Assembly (NCBI GenBank): GCA_963823535.1
Contig: CAWGLZ010000001.1
Coordinates: 372,001 to 436,000, forward strand
DNA from: RPQJ01 sp963823535
GTDB taxonomy: Bacteria > Pseudomonadota > Gammaproteobacteria > Steroidobacterales > Steroidobacteraceae
Direction: 5' to 3'
Length of the DNA: 64,000 nucleotides
The stretch's first letter is position 1; every line of letters starts with the position of its first letter. Of the stretch, positions 10,037 to 18,590 are shown one piece after another. The notes below the pieces were generated by a model. It saw only the letters and a list, made by a program, of their open reading frames with translations. It was not told the DNA's origin and made no database searches. A program made the translations under genes and the position numbers.

Positions 10037-11078
10037 GAGCGGGTGTTTCCGCAGCTGGATGGTCTTGGAAACGACGATGCGGCGGTAGTTGTCGGCCGGG
10101 GTGACGGCCGTGATGTCGGCGTACTGGTAGGTGTTGCCGTCGACGTGGGAGAAATCCCGGTCCTCGGAACGAACACGCAGCCAGATCGTCGCCGAGACCA
10201 CGTCCGCCCCGAGCGGAATCGGCGTTTGGTTCGACGTTACTGGTCGACGCTGAGTCCGTCGTCCGTGGCCGCTGATCCCGTTGGTGTCGATGCCGAAGCG
10301 GATCTGGAAGGTCCTCGATGCCGGGCACGATTTCTTCATCCGTGATGGCATCGGCCGCCGTCCCCGCATTGACGTTGCCAAAGGACTTGCGCCGCAGGGA
10401 CGGCACGTCGTTGCGCAGCGTCGACCGGGTGGAGACATAGTAGGCGTGCACGGTCAGCTCGCGCGTCTGCGACGCGGGCGGCGAGTATTCCGCCGGAATG
10501 CAGGCGGGATTCGTCGGGACGGTGCAGCCGACGGTCGGAACGAACAGCGTTCCCTGGATGCGGCTCGTCTGCAGATAGATACGGTTGGGATCGAGCGCAG
10601 CGGGCTGCGCCTCGCCACCGCGGCGGATGACGAGCGTGTCCGCCGTGGCGCTCGCGGCTCCATCGAAGGCAGCACATCCCAGACCATAGCTATTGTTCGA
10701 TCCGACGATGTACTCGTCGAGATTGATCGCCCAGTTGCTGTCGGTCACGCTGCCGCACTGGTTGATGCGGGCGGCGTGGGCGGTCGTGAACGGTGCCGGA
10801 ACGGCGACGCCGGGCGTGCCACGGTTGACGATGTAGTCCGCCTGGTTGCCCAGTCCCCAGTAATTGGCCATGCGGATGTCGGCCTCCAGCACGTCCATGG
10901 CCAGCCTGGCGGCTTCCTGAAGGCGCGCCACGGATTCGGTGGTGCGGAACGTCGTCCGGCTCTGCTGATAGATCGTCACGGCGCCGAAGATCAGGAAGAG
11001 ACCGATGATCAGTGCCACCATCAGCTCGATGAGGCTGACACCAGACTGTTGACGTCGAATATGGGTCGGGTTCTTCAC
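10033..11078 (-). pseudogene. pilW: Type IV pilus minor pilin PilW, frameshifted in the 3' half
   Basis: Minor pilin with leader ending RRQQSG and hydrophobic helix VSLIELMVALIIGLFLIF. The start is GTG at 11078, a few bases after the pilV stop, with AGGA upstream. The frame is intact to residue 260 or so (EEIVPGIEDL). At about 10306 an extra G on the + strand (CTTCCAG for CTTCAG in the gene) shifts the frame; the sense continuation is IRFGIDTNG, DDGLSVDQ, then ADVVSATIWLRVRSED. At least three more single-base changes lie between 10210 and 10280. Removing one A near 10050 restores an ending QLRNTRS and a TGA that overlaps the pilX ATG. Likely sequencing errors. Confidence 0.85.
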
Positions 11079-11088
11079 GCGAGCATTC

Positions 11089-11550
11089 CTAGATCTCGAC
11101 CCGCAGCTGGTAGCTCAGCGGGTTGGCATAGCCGATTTCCGTCCAACTGACTGAGATGACGTAGACGTTCGGTGCATTCGCCGCGGCGGCGGTGTAGGTG
11201 ATGTCCGCCGCGCCGCCCGGCAAGGTCGCGGTGACGGCTGTCCGCCAGGCGTTCAGGTCGGCCTGCGCAATTGCATTCACGCCCTCGTTGGCGTCGCAGG
11301 TGCCGCCACAGTCGTAGTTGTTGGCCGGATTGCGGTTTGAGCGAATCTTGTCCGCGATGTCGGACGCCAGGGTCACGGCCTCGGTGCGAACCAGCGCCTG
11401 GCGGCTGGCCCGCAGGCTCTCGAGGTATAGGGCAGCGATGCCCAGCATGCCGATCGACAGGACGATCAGCGCCACCAGGACTTCGACGAGCGTGAAGCCT
11501 TTCTGTCGATTTCGACGACGGAAACTGCTGGGTTCATGGAAGTGACTCAT
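11089..11550 (-). CDS. pilV: Type IV pilus modification protein/minor pilin PilV
   Basis: Minor pilin of 153 residues. The prepilin site follows RRRNRQKG and the helix begins FTLVEVLVALIVLSIGMLG, a typical PilV signature, followed by ALYLESLRASRQALVRTEA. A disulfide pair is visible as CGGTC. The ATG at 11550 is chosen because it overlaps the stop of the upstream FimT-like gene (ATGA) and has GGGGG six bases upstream; an ATG two codons earlier is possible. The frame is intact, so the indel-rich zone begins downstream, inside pilW. Confidence 0.92.
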   Translation of the reverse strand: MSHFHEPSSFRRRNRQKGFTLVEVLVALIVLSIGMLGIAALYLESLRASRQALVRTEAVTLASDIADKIRSNRNPANNYDCGGTCDANEGVNAIAQADLNAWRTAVTATLPGGAADITYTAAAANAPNVYVISVSWTEIGYANPLSYQLRVEI

Positions 11551-12161
11551 GGGCATCCCCCGAAGCCGCCGCTGGCGACGGTCGCCTCGATGACCGCCTT
11601 GTCTCGGGTCACCGCTGCACGACCCGTCGCTGAAACCGTCACGCCTCTCGCAGCGGAAACCCCGCCGACACTGATCGCGCTGCCGCGGGCATCGCAGAAC
11701 AGCAGTCGTGTCAGACGATTCGCACCGTCGGCGACGGGGAAGCCCGACGGCTGGTAGATGAGTCTGTGGCCGGCCGCCGGGGCGGTGAGCGTCGCCGAGA
11801 CGGTACGGTCCTTCAGGATCAGTTCAGCAATGCCGTCGACTTCGCCATCACCGTCGTCTGCCACATTGGCGGCCGGGTCTGCATCGTCAACAAATACGAT
11901 CCAGCGTCGGAAAGGTGACGTCGCGCTCGTGTCACACGACGATCCGTTCGCCGATTTGCACAAGGTGACCGGGACACGACGCTTGACCGATTCGGACCGC
12001 GCGAGGTTGACGTCCGTCAGCAGGTCGTTGGCCGCCGACGTCAATCGGCTGTTGCGGACGAAGTCCCGGAAATTCGGCACCCCGATGCCGAGCAGGACCG
12101 CCAGCACGACGATCGTGAACATCAGCTCGATGAGCGTGAAACCGGCTTGTTTCGCTTTCAT
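11547..12161 (-). CDS. fimT: GspH/FimT-family pseudopilin
   Basis: Minor pilin of 204 residues. Leader MKAKQAG, cleavage before FTLIELMFTIVVLAVLLGIG, then NFRDFVRNSRLTSAANDLL and the DVNLARSESVKRRVPVTLC block that marks GspH/FimT proteins. The C-terminal half has the expected beta-rich region with FCDARGS. The start at 12161 gives a seven-residue leader; an ATG at 12176 would give a twelve-residue leader and cannot be excluded. It overlaps pilV by four bases, so the two are translationally coupled. It is the second of two FimT/FimU-type genes at the operon head. Confidence 0.88.
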   Translation of the reverse strand: MKAKQAGFTLIELMFTIVVLAVLLGIGVPNFRDFVRNSRLTSAANDLLTDVNLARSESVKRRVPVTLCKSANGSSCDTSATSPFRRWIVFVDDADPAANVADDGDGEVDGIAELILKDRTVSATLTAPAAGHRLIYQPSGFPVADGANRLTRLLFCDARGSAISVGGVSAARGVTVSATGRAAVTRDKAVIEATVASGGFGGCP

Positions 12162-12251
12162 GGCAGGACGAAGCATAGGTCGGTGGCGCGTCGATCAAGG
12201 CTCTCCCCGACGAGCGGCCCATGTACCCCGACAAGCGGTTGATTGATTTGA

Positions 12252-12782
12252 CTAAATACACGTCAACGGTCCATTGGACGCGCTGCGGTCCGACACCCGC
12301 GGTCGGCCGGTCTGGCTGATGATCACCGCCCGTGCGGCGGCGGGGCCGCGGTCGTCGCAGAAGGTGAAGGTGGCGGTCACGCCCATCTGCCCGAACGGCC
12401 GGAAGGAGAGGGTGGCCCGGTTGGCGTTCACTGCACCGCGATCCCACGGCGCATAGACCCGCAGCAGGTCCTCGTCGTCGTCCCGCACGGCGGGCGAGTC
12501 GCGATCGAGGTTCACGAACACGATCCAGCCACTGTGCCAGGGCGCACCGGGCGGGGCGCAGCGATCGCCGTCGAGGCTGGGGCAGAGACTCACCACGCCG
12601 TTGCGCTTGATCGCCTCGCTGCGGGCGAGATAGACGGCCTGGATGAACTGGTTCACCTCGCGGGTCCGGGCCGCATTGCGCTGGAGGTCCCGCAACGTCG
12701 GCACGCCCCAGCCCAGCAGCCCGAGCGCGATCGCCATCGTAAAGACGAGTTCTGGAAGGGTATAGCCCCGCTGCCGATCCAT
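12252..12782 (-). CDS. GspH/FimT-family pseudopilin (FimU-like)
   Basis: Minor pilin of 176 residues at the head of the operon. The leader is MDRQRG and the helix begins YTLPELVFTMAIALGLLGWG, with Tyr at +1 and Pro at +4 where most pilins have Phe and Ile; Glu at +5 is kept. The block IQAVYLARSEAIKRNGVV is typical of GspH/FimT. Cysteines are at LCPSL and GDRC, and in FCDDRG and the C-terminal LTC. The ATG at 12782 has AGAGGG eight bases upstream and is preferred to a start at 12812. The divergent Fur-family gene lies 129 bases away. Confidence 0.86.
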   Translation of the reverse strand: MDRQRGYTLPELVFTMAIALGLLGWGVPTLRDLQRNAARTREVNQFIQAVYLARSEAIKRNGVVSLCPSLDGDRCAPPGAPWHSGWIVFVNLDRDSPAVRDDDEDLLRVYAPWDRGAVNANRATLSFRPFGQMGVTATFTFCDDRGPAAARAVIISQTGRPRVSDRSASNGPLTCI

Positions 12783-12897
12783 GGCAGACCCTCTTTCCGG
12801 TCCGTGGGGCACCGAGGGTAGGGGCCGCCCAGGCGCGATTCAGCTGGGATTTCGCGCCGGAATGCGCCAAAACACTGGCCGTTCGGCGGGTCGGACG

Positions 12898-12903
12898 TAT
12901 AAT
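12898..12903 (+). promoter_or_regulatory. Perfect -10 box next to the Fur-family start codon
   Basis: TATAAT lies only eight bases before the ATG at 12912, so transcription would start at or within a base or two of the start codon. No Shine-Dalgarno sequence is present in the intervening TTGACGCC. A leaderless mRNA is therefore likely. A convincing -35 is not obvious: the 17-base spacing position reads CTGGCC. Confidence 0.55.
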
Positions 12904-12911
12904 TTGACGCC

Positions 12912-13343
12912 ATGAATGACACTGCGCCCACCACCGATGCCACCGCGGCCCGTGCCCGGCTGATCCTGGAGCAGCACGGTATCCGACCCACGTCGCAGCG
13001 CCTGCGGGTGGCGGAGATCCTGCTGACCACCCCGCGACACCTCACGGCGGAACAGATCCTGGGTTCGTTGCGGGAGACCGCGGGCCACGTGTCGAAGGCC
13101 ACCGTCTACAACACGCTCAACCTGTTCGTGGAGCAGGGCCTGGCTCGCGAGATCCACGCGGATCCGGAGCGCTGCGTGTACGACTCCACGATGACCCCGC
13201 ACCACCACTTCCAGAACGTGGAGACGGGCGAAATGATCGACATCCGGCCCGAAGACCTGTCGTTCGCCCGCATGCCCGAGCTGCCGCCCGGCACCGAGAT
13301 CGAGAGCGTGGACGTGGTCATCCGGGTCCGGCACAAGGCCTGA
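12912..13343 (+). CDS. Fur-family transcriptional regulator without the structural zinc cysteines
   Basis: DNA-binding metalloregulator of 143 residues. The winged helix occupies roughly residues 15-90 (RPTSQRLRVAEIL, HLTAEQIL, VSKATVYNTLNLF). The metal and dimer part keeps the HHHF block in MTPHHHFQNVETGEMIDI. It has a single cysteine (ERCVYD) and lacks both CxxC pairs that bind structural zinc in Fur and PerR. This recalls Irr-like Fur proteins, but the sequence alone does not fix the signal sensed. It is divergent from the pilin operon, with a tRNA gene downstream on the same strand. Family certain, specific role unknown. Confidence 0.88.
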   Translation: MNDTAPTTDATAARARLILEQHGIRPTSQRLRVAEILLTTPRHLTAEQILGSLRETAGHVSKATVYNTLNLFVEQGLAREIHADPERCVYDSTMTPHHHFQNVETGEMIDIRPEDLSFARMPELPPGTEIESVDVVIRVRHKA

Positions 13344-13345
13344 GC

Positions 13346-13374
13346 TTCACGATCCGGGGCGGAATCCGTATACT
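13346..13374 (+). promoter_or_regulatory. Promoter of tRNA-Thr
   Basis: TTCACG at 13346 and TATACT at 13369 are separated by 17 bases and lie just upstream of the tRNA 5' end at 13388. This gives the tRNA its own start independent of the Fur-family gene. Confidence 0.6.
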
Positions 13375-13387
13375 TCGCGCCCCTCCC

Positions 13388-13463
13388 GCCGGAGTAGCTC
13401 AGTTGGTAGAGCAATCGCTTCGTAAGCGATGGGTCGGGGGTTCGAGTCCCTCCTCCGGCACCA
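13388..13463 (+). tRNA. tRNA-Thr (anticodon CGT)
   Basis: Complete cloverleaf of 76 bases. The acceptor stem GCCGGAG pairs fully with CTCCGGC, the D arm reads GCTCAGTTGGTAGAGC, the anticodon arm ATCGC-TTCGTAA-GCGAT places CGT at the anticodon, and the T arm has GGTTCGAGTCC. Discriminator A and CCA are encoded. It reads the ACG threonine codon, common in this GC-rich genome. Confidence 0.97.
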
Positions 13464-13586
13464 GTCTCCCGCCCGCACTCCGCGGTCGCGCGAGCCAGGG
13501 TTAAGATCCTGGCGAGTCGTCGGGCGCCTGCCGGGGCTGTGGGCCTCGCCATCGGCCCGGCCGCATCAGGATGCCCGGTCTAGCGG

Positions 13587-14432
13587 ATGCTTCGTTTCCT
13601 GTCCCTGCTGCCCCTGTCGGTGCTGTACGCGATCTTCGGAGCCGTGGCCTGGCTGCTGCGCGTGGCGGGCTGGCGTCGTGGGCTGGTCGACGACGGGCTC
13701 GCCCGCTGCCTGCCGGAGTGCGAGGCCGGCGCGCGCGATCGGACGGCACAGGCGTTCTACACCTGGCTTGGGCAGCTGGTGGCCGAGGTGGCGCACGGCG
13801 TCCGCATGACGCCCGAGGCCCTGCAGGAGCGGATGCGCTTCGAGGACGAGGCAGTCGTTCGCGAGGCCCTGCAGCAGGGTCGCCGGGTCCTGCTGCTGGC
13901 GGCCCACCACTGCAACTGGGAGTGGCTGCTGCTGCGCTGTTCCACGGCTTTCGGCGAGCCGCTGGCGGCGGCGTACAAGCCCGCGAGTCGTGACGCCGCG
14001 GATCGCCTGCTCCGCGAAATGCGCGGCCGCCTCGGGGCGACGATGATCCCCGCCGGCGAACTCGTGCAGCACCTGATCGCACAGCGGGGCGAGGTTCGCC
14101 TGCTCGCCATGCTCGCGGACCAGTCGCCGGCCGCGAAAAGCGAGCAGCAGGCCTGGCTGCCATTCTTCGGGCAGGACACCGCGTTCTTCCAGGGACCGGG
14201 CTGGATCTCCGCCAGGCTCGGCTTCCTGCCGGTATTCATCGCGATGCGCCCGGACGGCCGGGGTCGCTACGTGGCGCGCTTCGTGCCGCTCGCGGCGCCG
14301 GGCGAACGTCTCGTCCCGACGCAGGTCCTGCAGGCCTACGTCGGTGCCCTCGAGGAACAGGTCCGGGCCCATCCGGCGCATTATTTCTGGGCCTACAACC
14401 GCTGGAAGCGGACCCGGCGCCTGTATGAGTGA
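13587..14432 (+). CDS. LpxL/HtrB-family lysophospholipid (lipid A) acyltransferase, copy 1
   Basis: Predicted inner-membrane acyltransferase of 281 residues. The N-terminal hydrophobic anchor is LSLLPLSVLYAIFGAVAWLL. The catalytic HX4(D/E) motif is visible as HHCNWEW near residue 108, followed by YKPASRDAADRLL and MLADQSP, all typical of LpxL/LpxM. The C terminus ends with AHYFWAYNRWKRTR, also family-typical. It overlaps the next acyltransferase gene by eight bases. Being one of a tandem pair in an island with acyl activation genes suggests a secondary acylation role; the acceptor could be lipid A or another glycolipid. Confidence 0.88.
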   Translation: MLRFLSLLPLSVLYAIFGAVAWLLRVAGWRRGLVDDGLARCLPECEAGARDRTAQAFYTWLGQLVAEVAHGVRMTPEALQERMRFEDEAVVREALQQGRRVLLLAAHHCNWEWLLLRCSTAFGEPLAAAYKPASRDAADRLLREMRGRLGATMIPAGELVQHLIAQRGEVRLLAMLADQSPAAKSEQQAWLPFFGQDTAFFQGPGWISARLGFLPVFIAMRPDGRGRYVARFVPLAAPGERLVPTQVLQAYVGALEEQVRAHPAHYFWAYNRWKRTRRLYE

Positions 14433-15270
14433 CGGCTTCCGGCTGCGCACGTACTACGCCGTCATGCGCCTGGTCGCGTGGACGGCCTATCGGCTCGCCG
14501 GCCTGCGGCGCTCGACGATCCGGGGCAACCTGTCCCGGTCCTTTCCGGAGTGGTCGCGCCGTCGCGTCCTTGAAGTCGAGCGTGACTTCATCCGGCGGCA
14601 GGGGGAACTCGCCGCCGAGATCCTGTACGCCTCGCACATCGGTGCCGACGAACTGCGCGCACGGGTGTCGCTCGCGAACCCCGAAGTGCTGGCTGCCGCC
14701 ACGGCGCCCAGGCCGACGATCTTCGTCGGCGCCCACCACGGCAACTTCGAGTGGATGGTGCAAAGGCTGTCGCTCGATCTCGGCGAGCGGCTCGTCGCCC
14801 TGTACAAACCGATACGCAACGCGCGGGTCGACGGCTGGTTCCGCGGCATGCGGGCCCGCTTCGGGGCTCGGCTGGTGCCGGCCAAGTCGGTGCTGCCGGT
14901 CCTCGCGCGGGCGCGCGACGTCGCCGCCGTCGGGCTGATTGCCGACCAGGTGCCGAGGACGAGCCCGGAGAAGCACTGGGTCGAGTTCCTGGGGCAGGAC
15001 ACGGCGTTCTACATGGGGCCCGAGCTGCTCGGTCGTGCATTGCGCTCGCAGGTCTGCCTGGTGCGCATGCGTCGCCTGGCGCGCGGCCGCTACGAACTCG
15101 TGTTCGAGCCGCTCAACGCCGCCGGAGAGAAACTCCCGGGCGGCGAACTGACGGAGCGCTACGCGCGTGCCCTGGAAGACTGGATTCGCGACGATCCCGC
15201 CGGCTGGTGGTGGTCGCACCAGCGCTGGAAGCTGAGCCGCAACGTCTACCAGGAAAACGCGCCGGGCTAA
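14425..15270 (+). CDS. LpxL/HtrB-family lysophospholipid (lipid A) acyltransferase, copy 2
   Basis: Second acyltransferase of 281 residues, homologous to but clearly diverged from the gene before it. The HX4E motif is in GAHHGNFEWM near residue 100, with YKPIRNARVDGWF and LIADQVPRTSPEKHW following. The end reads WWWSHQRWKLSR, the family closing motif. The ATG at 14425 overlaps the upstream stop. The two genes may act one after the other on the same acceptor, as LpxL and LpxM do. It ends four bases into the convergent acyl-AMP ligase gene. Confidence 0.88.
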   Translation: MSDGFRLRTYYAVMRLVAWTAYRLAGLRRSTIRGNLSRSFPEWSRRRVLEVERDFIRRQGELAAEILYASHIGADELRARVSLANPEVLAAATAPRPTIFVGAHHGNFEWMVQRLSLDLGERLVALYKPIRNARVDGWFRGMRARFGARLVPAKSVLPVLARARDVAAVGLIADQVPRTSPEKHWVEFLGQDTAFYMGPELLGRALRSQVCLVRMRRLARGRYELVFEPLNAAGEKLPGGELTERYARALEDWIRDDPAGWWWSHQRWKLSRNVYQENAPG

Positions 15271-17228
15271 GCCGCGGCCAGCTTCTGCTCCAGGTGCTTC
15301 GCCAGCTGGCTGACGGTCGGGAAGTCGAACAGCTCCGTCAGGTCCACCAGTCCGGGGTAGAGCTCGTCGATCTTCTCGTGGATCTGGATCAGCGTCAGCG
15401 AGCTGGCGCCCACCTCGAACAGGTTGTCGTCGACGTCGACGTGCTTGCCCGGCAAGGCCTCGTCGACGATCGCCTTGAGCTGCCGCTCGACCTGTCCCTT
15501 GGCCGCCCGGCCGTGGCCGTGGGCCGCTTCCCAGGCGGCGTCGAACGCCGCCATCTCGCCGTCGAACTCGCCACTCTCGTAGCCCTGTGCGAGGGCGGTG
15601 CGCTGCAGCTTGCCGCTGGTGGTCTTCGGAATGCGCTTCACTGGCACGACGCGCGCCACTTCCACGCCCGCGTGTTCGTTGACCAGGTGGATGGCCCGGG
15701 TCGCGATCGGCAGGAAGTCCGCCATGTCGCTGCGATGGAGCACAAAGAGCACGAGGTCGTCGGTGGGCGAGTGCGGGTTCCTCACGCCGGCGGCCGCGAC
15801 CTTGCCGAGTTCGAGTCCCGGCTCCTGCTGAAGGAGGGCTTCGAGGTCGTGCGGGTAGTAGTTCTGGCCGTTCACGAAGATGATCTCCTTGGAACGTCCC
15901 GTGACGTAGAGATCGCCCTCGTGCCACAGGGCCAGGTCACCCGTGCGCAGCCAGCCGTCGGCGGAAATCGCCGCGGCATTGGCGTCGGGGTTCTTGTAAT
16001 AGCCCCGCGTGACGTTGTCTCCGCGAATCAGCAGGTGCCCGACGTGGTCCGGGGCCACCTCGGCGCCGGCATCGTCCAGAAGCGCCACGCTGGTGTAGGG
16101 GATCGGCCGGCCTTCGCACATGAGCTGCAACGCATTCGGGTCGTCTGCCGGCACCACGACCGCTGCCGAGCCCACGCCGAGCGAGCGCCGATCCACGGTG
16201 ATGTATCGATACTCGGAACCCGGTGGCGGAAAGCTCACCGCGAGCGAAGCCTCGGCCAGGCCGTACACCGGGTACATGGCGTTGCGACGCAGGCCGTAGG
16301 GCGCCATGCGCTCCAGGAACTCGCCGGCGAGTTCCACCGAGATCGGCTCCGCGCCATTGAAGATCAGGCGAATCGAGGCGAGGTCCACGCCGTCGAGGGT
16401 CTTGTCGCCGAGCGCGCGCAGGAAATGCCGGTAGCCGAAGTTCGGCGAACAGGTGAGCGTCACGCGCTTTTCGGAGGCGAACTTCATCCACAGCAGCGCA
16501 CGGCGCACGAACAGGTCGGTGGGCATCAGGTACTGCCGCACGCCCGCGTAGATCATCATGAGATGAAAGCCGATCAGTCCCATGTCGTGAGTCAGTGGCA
16601 TCCAGCTGAGCGACACGTCCTGCTCCGAGAAATGGGCACCCTGGCGCGAGCCCTCTGCGTTGGCGAGGATGTTGCCGTGCGTCAGCACGACACCCTTGGG
16701 ATCGCTGGTCGAGCCCGAGGAGAACTGGATGAATGCGGTCTGGTCGGACGTCGTACGGGCCGGCTTGCCTTCGCGCGAGATGTCGTCGAGCTGGTCGATG
16801 AGGAACGTGCGCGGCTTGAGCGCCGCCCACGCCTCGGGTTCGCCCTGCGTCGCCGCGAACGTCGCCAGGCGTTCGCGCAGCTTCCGGTCGGTATAGAGCA
16901 GCGGATTGCCGAGCTGCTTCGCGATGCGCAGCAGCTTCTGCTTGTGTTCGTCGCTGATGCCCACGGCGACCGGCACCGGCACGATGCCGCCGTACAGGCA
17001 GGCCCAGTAGGCGTCAATGAACTGCTCGTTGCTCGCCACGTGCAGGATGAGCATGTCACCCGGTTGCGCCCCGATGCGCTGCAGGTGGTGGAGGATGCCG
17101 AGCGCGCGCTGGCGCAGCGCCGAGAGGGGGAGGGTCTTCTCGGCCCCTTCGCCCTCCAGGTAGCCAATGGCGCCGGCGCCCGCGGCGCGGTGGTCGAGCA
17201 TCTCGGTCAGGGTCTGGTACTGGATCAT
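15267..17228 (-). CDS. Fatty-acyl-AMP ligase with C-terminal acyl carrier protein domain
   Basis: A 653-residue protein that should adenylate a fatty acid and load it on its own carrier. The adenylation part (about 1-555) has QFSSGSTSDPKGVVLTHGN, WMPLTHDMGLIGF, NGAEPISVELAGEF, YPVYGLAEASLAVS, DGWLRTGDL and the catalytic Lys in KTTSGKLQR; these read like FAAL rather than CoA ligase. The ACP part (about 570-650) has LFEVGASSLTLIQ with the phosphopantetheine serine near residue 610. The ATG overlaps the P450 stop (ATGA). A phosphopantetheinyl transferase lies next door and divergent. Exact substrate unknown. Confidence 0.88.
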   Translation of the reverse strand: MIQYQTLTEMLDHRAAGAGAIGYLEGEGAEKTLPLSALRQRALGILHHLQRIGAQPGDMLILHVASNEQFIDAYWACLYGGIVPVPVAVGISDEHKQKLLRIAKQLGNPLLYTDRKLRERLATFAATQGEPEAWAALKPRTFLIDQLDDISREGKPARTTSDQTAFIQFSSGSTSDPKGVVLTHGNILANAEGSRQGAHFSEQDVSLSWMPLTHDMGLIGFHLMMIYAGVRQYLMPTDLFVRRALLWMKFASEKRVTLTCSPNFGYRHFLRALGDKTLDGVDLASIRLIFNGAEPISVELAGEFLERMAPYGLRRNAMYPVYGLAEASLAVSFPPPGSEYRYITVDRRSLGVGSAAVVVPADDPNALQLMCEGRPIPYTSVALLDDAGAEVAPDHVGHLLIRGDNVTRGYYKNPDANAAAISADGWLRTGDLALWHEGDLYVTGRSKEIIFVNGQNYYPHDLEALLQQEPGLELGKVAAAGVRNPHSPTDDLVLFVLHRSDMADFLPIATRAIHLVNEHAGVEVARVVPVKRIPKTTSGKLQRTALAQGYESGEFDGEMAAFDAAWEAAHGHGRAAKGQVERQLKAIVDEALPGKHVDVDDNLFEVGASSLTLIQIHEKIDELYPGLVDLTELFDFPTVSQLAKHLEQKLAAA

Positions 17229-18542
17229 CGCTGTTCGACTCGCATGTAGAGGTCCCGCGCCGGGCGCAGGTTGATTCTGGCTTCGACCGCTACGGGACCG
17301 GGCTCGATGGCTCGCAGCCGGTACCGACGGGTCGCGCCCTCCAGGTGCAGCAGCATCTCGAAGATCGCGAGATTCTGGCCGACACAATGGCGCGGCCCGG
17401 CCGCAAACGGAATGTACGCGAACTTGTCGTGCCCTGCAGCGCGGGGCGGGAGGAAGCGACCGGGGTCGAAGCGCTCCGGGTCCTCCCAGAAGCCCGGGTG
17501 CCGGTGGATGAGGTAAGGGCTCACGAACACGTCGGTCCGGGGCGGCACGGCGTATCCGCCGAGGCGGTCGGGGCCGATCGTCCGGCGGGTCAGCAGCCAT
17601 CCCGGGGGATACAGGCGCATCGCTTCCTGCAGCACGGCGTGCAGATAGGGTCGCCGGTCGATGTCTGCGTAGCGTTCGACGCCGAGGTCGGCCGTCGATG
17701 GCTGTTCCTCGTGGATCCGCGTCTCCACGTCGGGATGCTGCGAAATCAGCCACCAGGTCCAGTTGAGGGCCGATGCGGTCGTCTCGTGGCCCGCGACGAC
17801 GAGCGTCAGGATCTCGTCGACGAGTTCCCGCTCGCTCATGCCCTGGCCGGTGTCGGGGTCCGTCGATTCCATCAGCATCTGCATCAAGTCGAAGGCGCGA
17901 CGGCCGGCTGCGCGCCGATGCCGGATGATTCTCCGCACCACCGTGCCGAGCTGGCGGAAGCGATAGGCAAATTGCGGGTCGCGCCTGGTTTCCCGCGCCA
18001 CGATCATGAACGGATTGTCGTCGAGGTCCTGCACCAGTCGGCCCAGGTCTTCGCCGAAGATGGCCTCGAGCACGACGCCGAGGGTGAGTTCGCTCAGCGA
18101 TCGCGACAGGTTCAGCGGTTCGCCCGACGCGGCGGCCGCGGACCAGCGCTCGAACATGACTGCGTTCTGCCGGTGGATCACGGTGACGAACTTCTCGATC
18201 ACGGCGCGATGGAAGGCCGGCTGAACCATGCGCCGCTGGCGGCGCCAGAACTCACCCTCGCTGGTCATGATGCCGTTGCCGAGCAACAGCCGGACGCGGT
18301 CGATGCCGACGCCCTTGGTGTAGTTGCGGTGATTGAGCGACGAATACGCGCTTGACGTCCGCCGGGTGATGAATCACCCACGTCCAGGCGTCACGGTCGG
18401 TGGAAAAAACGCGATACGTGTCGCCGTACTCGCTGAACCAGCGCTGCAGGAGATCGATGGTCGTGTCGGTGGTGCCGATCTCGTGGGAGTCCGACGGGCC
18501 AGGCGGGACCGTGCGGACAGGACTCGGGGAGAGCGGCGTCAT
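17225..18542 (-). CDS. Cytochrome P450, one frameshift near the N terminus
   Basis: Haem monooxygenase, probably acting on a fatty acyl group given its coupling to the acyl-AMP ligase. Motifs are the I-helix AGHETTA, the ExxR helix in LQEAMRLYPP, and the haem loop FAAGPRHCVGQNLA with the Cys ligand 52 residues from the end. As written, the open frame from 18286 lacks the first 85 or so residues. Those are found in another frame from the ATG at 18542 (QRWFSEYGDTYRVFSTD, HHPADVKR), and a one-base change near 18345 would join them through SSLNHRNYTKGVGIDR. The repaired protein is about 439 residues, normal for the family. Substrate is inference. Confidence 0.85.
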
Positions 18543-18590
18543 TGCGGGCCGACTGGCGGGGTTCGACGGACAGGCCGAGAATCGCTGCGG

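Noticed and set aside
9494..10438. An apparent PilW-PilX fusion in one frame
   Set aside because: It arises from one extra A near 10050. Without it pilW ends QLRNTRS with a TGA overlapping the pilX ATG, the normal junction.
14751..17249. An 832-codon + strand frame across the acyltransferase and acyl-AMP ligase
   Set aside because: It spans two real genes in wrong frames and has no recognisable domain.
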